DNA of 64,000 nucleotides from UMGS172 sp045637775. Lineage in GTDB: Bacteria; Bacillota; Clostridia; Oscillospirales; Acutalibacteraceae. The notes under the pieces were generated by a model. The model had not been told where the DNA came from. It ran no database searches and saw only the letters and a list, made by a program, of their open reading frames with translations. A program made the position numbers and the translations under genes. This document shows, in pieces, positions 60,365 to 64,000 of the stretch (positions are counted from its first letter, which is position 1; every line of letters starts with the position of its first letter). The stretch covers positions 91,904-155,903 of the forward strand of contig JAZUAC010000042.1 in assembly GCA_045637775.1 (NCBI GenBank), written 5' to 3'.

Positions 60365-61168
60365 TTATTTTATACTGTATTTTTCAATTCCGTTTTTTGA
60401 TAAAGTGTACAGACACCTGAAACCAATGTCATAAAGATACTGCTTTGTTTCTTCAAAATAGAAGTCAAGTGTATCACATTGATGCGAGTCGGATGAAAGT
60501 ATAATTTTCGCGTTGTTGTTCTTTAAAGTGTAGAGCAAATGCTCAGAGGGGCAAACGGTTTTTCTAACACCTCTTGCCACAGCACCTGTGTTAATCTCAA
60601 TCAAGCAACCGCTTTGGTTGGCTTTGGTTATATACCTTTCGGCAATGGCTTTGTATTCATTATTGTTCAAAAATCTCGATTCACCCAATTCATCAAACTT
60701 GGTTATAACATCATAATGTCCAATTATGTCAGGCTTTCTTGTGAGAATATATTTCTCAAATTCACCATAATAAACCTCAGCCATTTTTAAAACATCATAA
60801 TCAAAGGCAATCAGGCATTTTTCAAAATAGTCGGCATTTGAATCAATAGGATAATACTTGTCTCCAATGTGATAATAATGCGATGAACCGATGATATAAT
60901 CAAATTTACTGCGGTCAACCAAAGAAAAAGCATCTTCCTCAATACCAAGCAAAATTTCGATTTTATCTTTATATTTTTCTTTAAATTTTAAAATACATTC
61001 AATATACCCGTCGGTGTCTTTCATGCAATATCTCAAGTCAAAATCGGTATATCCGTGGCTTGAAAAACCCAAAACAGAAAAATTATGCTCAATGGCATAA
61101 AGCACCATTTCTTCAGGTGTGTTTTTGCCGTCGCAAAAGGTTGAATGCGTGTGAAAATTTGCGAGCAT
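60365..61168 (-). CDS. PHP-domain phosphatase (histidinol phosphatase HisK-like)
   Basis: This 267-residue PHP metalloenzyme has NFHTHSTFCDG (about residues 4-14), a His in SSHGYTD, GIEEDAF, IIGSSHYY (about 90-97), IGHYDVITK, and the terminal metal motif SSDSHQCD (about 225-232). Members hydrolyse histidinol phosphate or other phosphoesters. No other his genes are present, so the role is uncertain. AAGGAG precedes ATG 61168. Confidence 0.88.
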   Translation of the reverse strand: MLANFHTHSTFCDGKNTPEEMVLYAIEHNFSVLGFSSHGYTDFDLRYCMKDTDGYIECILKFKEKYKDKIEILLGIEEDAFSLVDRSKFDYIIGSSHYYHIGDKYYPIDSNADYFEKCLIAFDYDVLKMAEVYYGEFEKYILTRKPDIIGHYDVITKFDELGESRFLNNNEYKAIAERYITKANQSGCLIEINTGAVARGVRKTVCPSEHLLYTLKNNNAKIILSSDSHQCDTLDFYFEETKQYLYDIGFRCLYTLSKNGIEKYSIK

Positions 61169-61188
61169 TAAAAGTTACTCCTTTAAAG

Positions 61189-62250
61189 TTAATGAAAACA
61201 ACCTCTTGCAGTTACCGTAATACGGTCAACAACCTTACCGTCATTTATCATATAAAGCTTGTTATGAAGATTAACGGTTGAGCAACAATGTGCAGGAATA
61301 AGCAAAACCTTGTCTCCAACATTTAACTTTTTAGAAGGGTTATGCAACTGAAAATGCTCTTCGCTTGCAACAACCTTTGAGACATCAAAACCTTTTACAA
61401 CCGGCATACCTTGGTCAACTCCGCATGACTTAACGCCTGCATCAACAACAGCAATATTCTCGCTGACACTAACAACGGTGGTGAGAATATAAAGCGATTG
61501 TTCAAAGGGGAGATTCAAAAGGGAATAGGTGGCATCCATGAAAAGGTAACTGCCTGCCTGAAGTTCGGTGTATACATCACTTTTTGCCTTGATGACCGAA
61601 GTGCCTGTGCTACCACCCGAAACAGTTTTTACCAAAATCCCGTTTTGAGAAAGTGTGTTTATTAAAGATTTCAATTTGTCGGTGTTGACTAAGGTGTATT
61701 TTTCACGTTCTTCAAGACTTATTTCGTGCGAAACATGACCTGCATAGGCTTGAATACCCTCAAATTCCAAATGTGGACATGAATCAATGAGTTTATAGAG
61801 TTTTACAACATCTTCTTCAGAAGACACACCGCAACGTTCCATGCCAATTTCATACTCAATAAGGCAATATACCTTTGATTCAGCCAAAGCAACTGCTTTT
61901 TCAAGGTTTAAAATATTCTCGGCATTGTCAACGCAAACAGTAAGTTTGCAGGATTTTGCAAGAAATGCCAACCTTGTTAATTTTTCAAAATCAACAATCT
62001 GATTGGCTATGAGTATATTTTCAATACCGCTGTCGGCAAGGTCAATAGCCTCATCAAGCTTGGCACAGGTGATACCCACAGCGCCGTTTTCCATCTGCTT
62101 TTTGGCGATGCTTGAGCATTTGTGCGACTTGAAATGCGGACGAAGTCTGAGATTGCTATTCTGCAAAAGTGCCTGCATTTTAAGAGCGTTATTATCAAAG
62201 GTTGGTTGGTCGATAATCAAAGCCGGGGTTGAAATGTTTTCAAGTTTCAT
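61189..62250 (-). CDS. D-threonine aldolase / D-serine dehydratase-like PLP enzyme
   Basis: This 353-residue fold-type III PLP enzyme has an alanine racemase-like barrel. The PLP Lys lies in RPHFKSHK (about residues 37-44), with the phosphate-binding SGGSTGTS near 210. The C-terminal domain carries the metal-binding H-x-C in IPAHCC (about 320-325), typical of D-threonine aldolases and eukaryotic-type D-serine dehydratases. It is the first gene of the five-gene minus-strand operon and has its own promoter. The preferred D-amino acid is not predictable. Confidence 0.9.
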   Translation of the reverse strand: MKLENISTPALIIDQPTFDNNALKMQALLQNSNLRLRPHFKSHKCSSIAKKQMENGAVGITCAKLDEAIDLADSGIENILIANQIVDFEKLTRLAFLAKSCKLTVCVDNAENILNLEKAVALAESKVYCLIEYEIGMERCGVSSEEDVVKLYKLIDSCPHLEFEGIQAYAGHVSHEISLEEREKYTLVNTDKLKSLINTLSQNGILVKTVSGGSTGTSVIKAKSDVYTELQAGSYLFMDATYSLLNLPFEQSLYILTTVVSVSENIAVVDAGVKSCGVDQGMPVVKGFDVSKVVASEEHFQLHNPSKKLNVGDKVLLIPAHCCSTVNLHNKLYMINDGKVVDRITVTARGCFH

Positions 62251-62285
62251 AATACCACCTGCAAAACGAAATAATTATTGATTTG

Positions 62286-62314
62286 ATTATACTATAAGAG
62301 TGGTGGTAATTCAA
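62286..62314 (-). promoter_or_regulatory. Promoter of the five-gene minus-strand operon
   Basis: On the minus strand TTGAAT (62314-62309) and TATAAT (62291-62286) are separated by 17 bases. Confidence 0.7.
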
Positions 62315-62362
62315 TATGAAATTAGATGTATTTAAAATGAAAATTACTAATAAAATATATAA

Positions 62363-62416
62363 GCGAGAGGGATACTCTGCGCCTCTTGATTTTTCGACCT
62401 ATATGTTCGAATCCCT
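62363..62416. repeat. Short, divergent member of the right-end repeat family
   Basis: It begins GCGAGAGGGAT (62363-62373) and ends GTTCGAATCCCT (62405-62416), the same ends as the two long copies at 63636 and 63831. Its interior is different and much shorter. Confidence 0.5.
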
Positions 62417-62467
62417 ACACATCAAATCACGGCAAAGTCCGCATACATCATTATTACAAAAAAACTA

Positions 62468-63331
62468 TTATACCAAATAAGGTTTTGTTCGACCTTCTGA
62501 ATAAAAAGCAAAACTGTGAGGCGGATCTATTATTTCTTTTGCAAAAATCAAAAGGCTTACAAATGACGGAGTCGGGAAAAAGGTGTATACATCCTTTATT
62601 TCGTCATCAAGTTCTATTTGCGTTTTCTTGATAAGATGATATTTTGTTAATACCTTTATAATTTCTTTTGTTTTTTCTAAATCTACATTCAATTCCTTTA
62701 CAAACAAGTTTTCCGTAAAGGCTTTTTTAAAATCACGCTTGAAAAGCAACAAAAAGGAATTAAATATATCTTTGTCAGATAACTCCCCAAAAAAATCCGT
62801 ATAATTAATATTCTCAAACAATCCTTTTTCCTTATCCTTTATCTCCGGAACATATAAAAAGTACTGTAATCTGTTGGCAATGCCCATTCTGGTGAAACCG
62901 TGGTCAGACAAAATACTTGAATATTGCTGGTCATCAGGTTTGTTCATTAACTCATAATCTTTTATTTTTCCACCATTTATTATTTCGGCGTCAACATTAC
63001 CGCCAAAATTAAAAATAGAGCGTTCAATATCCCAACAAAGCTCAAAAATTGCTTTGAATCGTTCTTCAGAATCGGGCTTTGTTTTTCTTATGTGTTTAAA
63101 TATAGTAGATGTTATATTTATATTCGAATCACATCTGCCGAAAAGTTTGTCTATCGAAACCTCAAAAAAGTCGGCGATTTTGGGTAATAATTCGGTGTCA
63201 GGAACTCCTCCATTTTCCCATTTGGAAACCGCTTGAGCTGACACACCTACATATTTAGCAAGTTCATCTTGTGTAATAGCTTTTGTTTTGCGAAGTTCAT
63301 AAATTACAGTGCCTATATTTTTAACATTCAT
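62468..63331 (-). CDS. XRE family transcriptional regulator with long C-terminal domain
   Basis: This 287-residue protein has an N-terminal Cro/CI helix-turn-helix (about residues 5-60, with TQDELAKYVGVSAQAVSKWE). A region of about 220 residues follows that I do not recognise. It is charged and predicted helical, and ends in a segment with FAKEIIDPPHSFAFYSEG. ATG 63331 follows GGAGG on the minus strand. It stands alone between repeats. This architecture is common in clostridial regulators of unknown targets. Confidence 0.82.
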   Translation of the reverse strand: MNVKNIGTVIYELRKTKAITQDELAKYVGVSAQAVSKWENGGVPDTELLPKIADFFEVSIDKLFGRCDSNINITSTIFKHIRKTKPDSEERFKAIFELCWDIERSIFNFGGNVDAEIINGGKIKDYELMNKPDDQQYSSILSDHGFTRMGIANRLQYFLYVPEIKDKEKGLFENINYTDFFGELSDKDIFNSFLLLFKRDFKKAFTENLFVKELNVDLEKTKEIIKVLTKYHLIKKTQIELDDEIKDVYTFFPTPSFVSLLIFAKEIIDPPHSFAFYSEGRTKPYLV

Positions 63332-63484
63332 TATGTCGTTCCTCCATTTCTTAATAATGAAAGCTTTCACTATCTGTATTATATATCAATGCGTGGTTGA
63401 TTTCAATGGAGGCTTAATTTACTAAAATCAACCGAGAGTTGTATGAGCAACTAAAAAGTGTGAATATATTTGCCTGACCACAAT

Positions 63485-63574
63485 TATTCATTTTACATCA
63501 GCGAAGCGGATTCATAATTAAATATTCATTACGAAAATCCGTTTTAATGAAGGATGAATAATGAAAAATGAATA
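63485..63574. repeat. MITE-like palindromic element
   Basis: TATTCATTTT (63485-63494) and AAAATGAATA (63565-63574) are perfect 10-bp terminal inverted repeats around an AT-rich interior. Confidence 0.45.
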
Positions 63575-63635
63575 GTGAAAAATACAAAACAAAAATCCTG
63601 CCGACAAGAATCGACAGGATTTTCGTTTTGGCGGA

Positions 63636-63772
63636 GCGAGAGGGATTTTTCCGAGCGCTATCGCACTCTATCGCCTCACTTACGCTCGTTGCCGCGTTAG
63701 CGGAAACAGTCCACCGGACTGTTTTCATCCGAAACCTGAAGGCTTTCTCCTTCCTTGTTCGAATCCCTCTCT
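63636..63772. repeat. Structured tandem repeat, copy 1
   Basis: It runs from GCGAGAGGGAT to AATCCCTCTC, which form terminal inverted repeats. The interior holds an AAACAGTCC / GGACTGTTT hairpin and GAGCG / CGCTC pairing. A separate hairpin (AATCCTG / CAGGATT, about 63595-63622) precedes it. Confidence 0.7.
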
Positions 63773-63830
63773 TTTGTTTCAACTAAAATAACAAAACCGC
63801 CCTAAAAGGACGGTTTCTATTATTGGCGGA

Positions 63831-63968
63831 GCGAGAGGGATTTTTCCGAGCGCTATCGCACTCTATCGCCTCGCTTACGCTCGTTGCCGCGTCAGCGAAA
63901 ACAGTCCACCGGACTGTTTTCTTCCGAAAGCCTGAAGGCTTTCTCCTTCCTTGTTCGAATCCCTCTCT
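63831..63968. repeat. Structured tandem repeat, copy 2
   Basis: It is nearly identical to copy 1, and the preceding hairpin is AACCGCCC / GGACGGTT (63795-63815). The sequence ending at 64000 repeats 63785-63804, giving a unit of about 196 bases and implying at least one more unit beyond the edge. Confidence 0.7.
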
Positions 63969-64000
63969 TTTGTTTCAACTAAAATAACAAAACCGCCCTA

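Larger units (their letters stand above)
63332..64000. other. Gene-free right end made of palindromes and tandem repeats
   Basis: No supportable gene lies here. The stretch holds an imperfect GGTTGATTT / AAATCAACC inverted repeat around 63393-63434, a 90-base palindromic element at 63485-63574, and two tandem structured repeats (63636-63772 and 63831-63968). Open frames on the minus strand over the repeats look like by-products of the repeat sequence. Confidence 0.7.

Noticed and set aside
62395..62420. A T-loop-like GTTCGAATCC that could mark a tRNA fragment
   Set aside because: The flanking bases cannot form a T-stem and no acceptor or anticodon arm is present; the same motif ends the neighbouring repeats.
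63498..63782. A 94-residue minus-strand frame rich in Arg/Lys over the right-end repeats
   Set aside because: It spans terminal inverted repeats and hairpins, has no ribosome site, and its pattern is imposed by the repeat; both copies read similarly without sign of protein selection.

Overview
The window reads as a chromosomal segment of a low-to-moderate GC, endospore-forming Bacillota, most likely an anaerobic gut-type clostridium (Oscillospiraceae/Ruminococcaceae-like). The reasons are a complete eight-gene spoIIIA operon, a spoIVFA/spoIVFB-like pair and spoIVA, together with type I dockerin proteins, a glycyl radical enzyme, indolepyruvate:ferredoxin oxidoreductase and a reverse rubrerythrin. 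No rRNA operon, prophage, transposase or CRISPR array was seen. All calls come from reading sequence and translations; no database search was run.

Layout. 0-2.2 kb: end of an unknown gene, a 2-keto-3-deoxygalactonate kinase-like gene and an SGNH esterase. 2.3-7.0 kb: spoIIIAA-AH. 7.1-11.5 kb: Asp23/Gls24 protein, MscS channel, DegV, polysaccharide deacetylase, dUTPase and a membrane protein. 11.6-15.5 kb: LytM/M23 protein, M50 site-2 protease and a radical-SAM pair. 15.5-29.0 kb: a segment bracketed by two inverted, near-identical tRNA-Leu(GAG) genes, holding a small dockerin protein, a 2989-residue dockerin surface protein and an FtsX-type ABC transporter. 29.0-33.5 kb: a TetR-controlled ABC-2 exporter divergent from a GH16 lipoprotein. 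33.5-40.9 kb: membrane protein, typA with a coupled exonuclease, AGCS amino-acid symporter, radical SAM protein and spoIVA. 41-46.6 kb: Fur/PerR-type regulator with reverse rubrerythrin, PepSY lipoprotein and a decayed paralogue, DUF4091/GH123-like lipoprotein, sugar isomerase-like protein and AEC carrier. 46.8-53.1 kb: a small lipoprotein, then an operon of acyl-CoA synthetase, iorA, iorB, phenylacetate-CoA ligase and ACT protein. 53.2-57.8 kb: ZIP transporter, then glycyl radical enzyme plus activase divergent from an AraC regulator. 57.9-62.3 kb: a five-gene minus-strand operon. 62.3-64 kb: an XRE regulator amid palindromic and tandem repeats.

How the genes work together. The spoIIIA operon, the SpoIVF-like pair and SpoIVA serve engulfment-stage channel building, mother-cell signalling and coat anchoring. 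The ior operon is laid out for oxidative decarboxylation of aromatic 2-oxo acids to aryl-acetyl-CoA and interconversion with the free acids. The dockerin proteins, GH16, DUF4091 and SGNH proteins point to extracellular glycan binding and breakdown. The most promising uncharacterised items are the short C-x-E-type glycyl radical enzyme with its own activase and AraC regulator, the giant dockerin protein inside the inverted tRNA-Leu pair, and the repeat family near the right edge that shares conserved ends.
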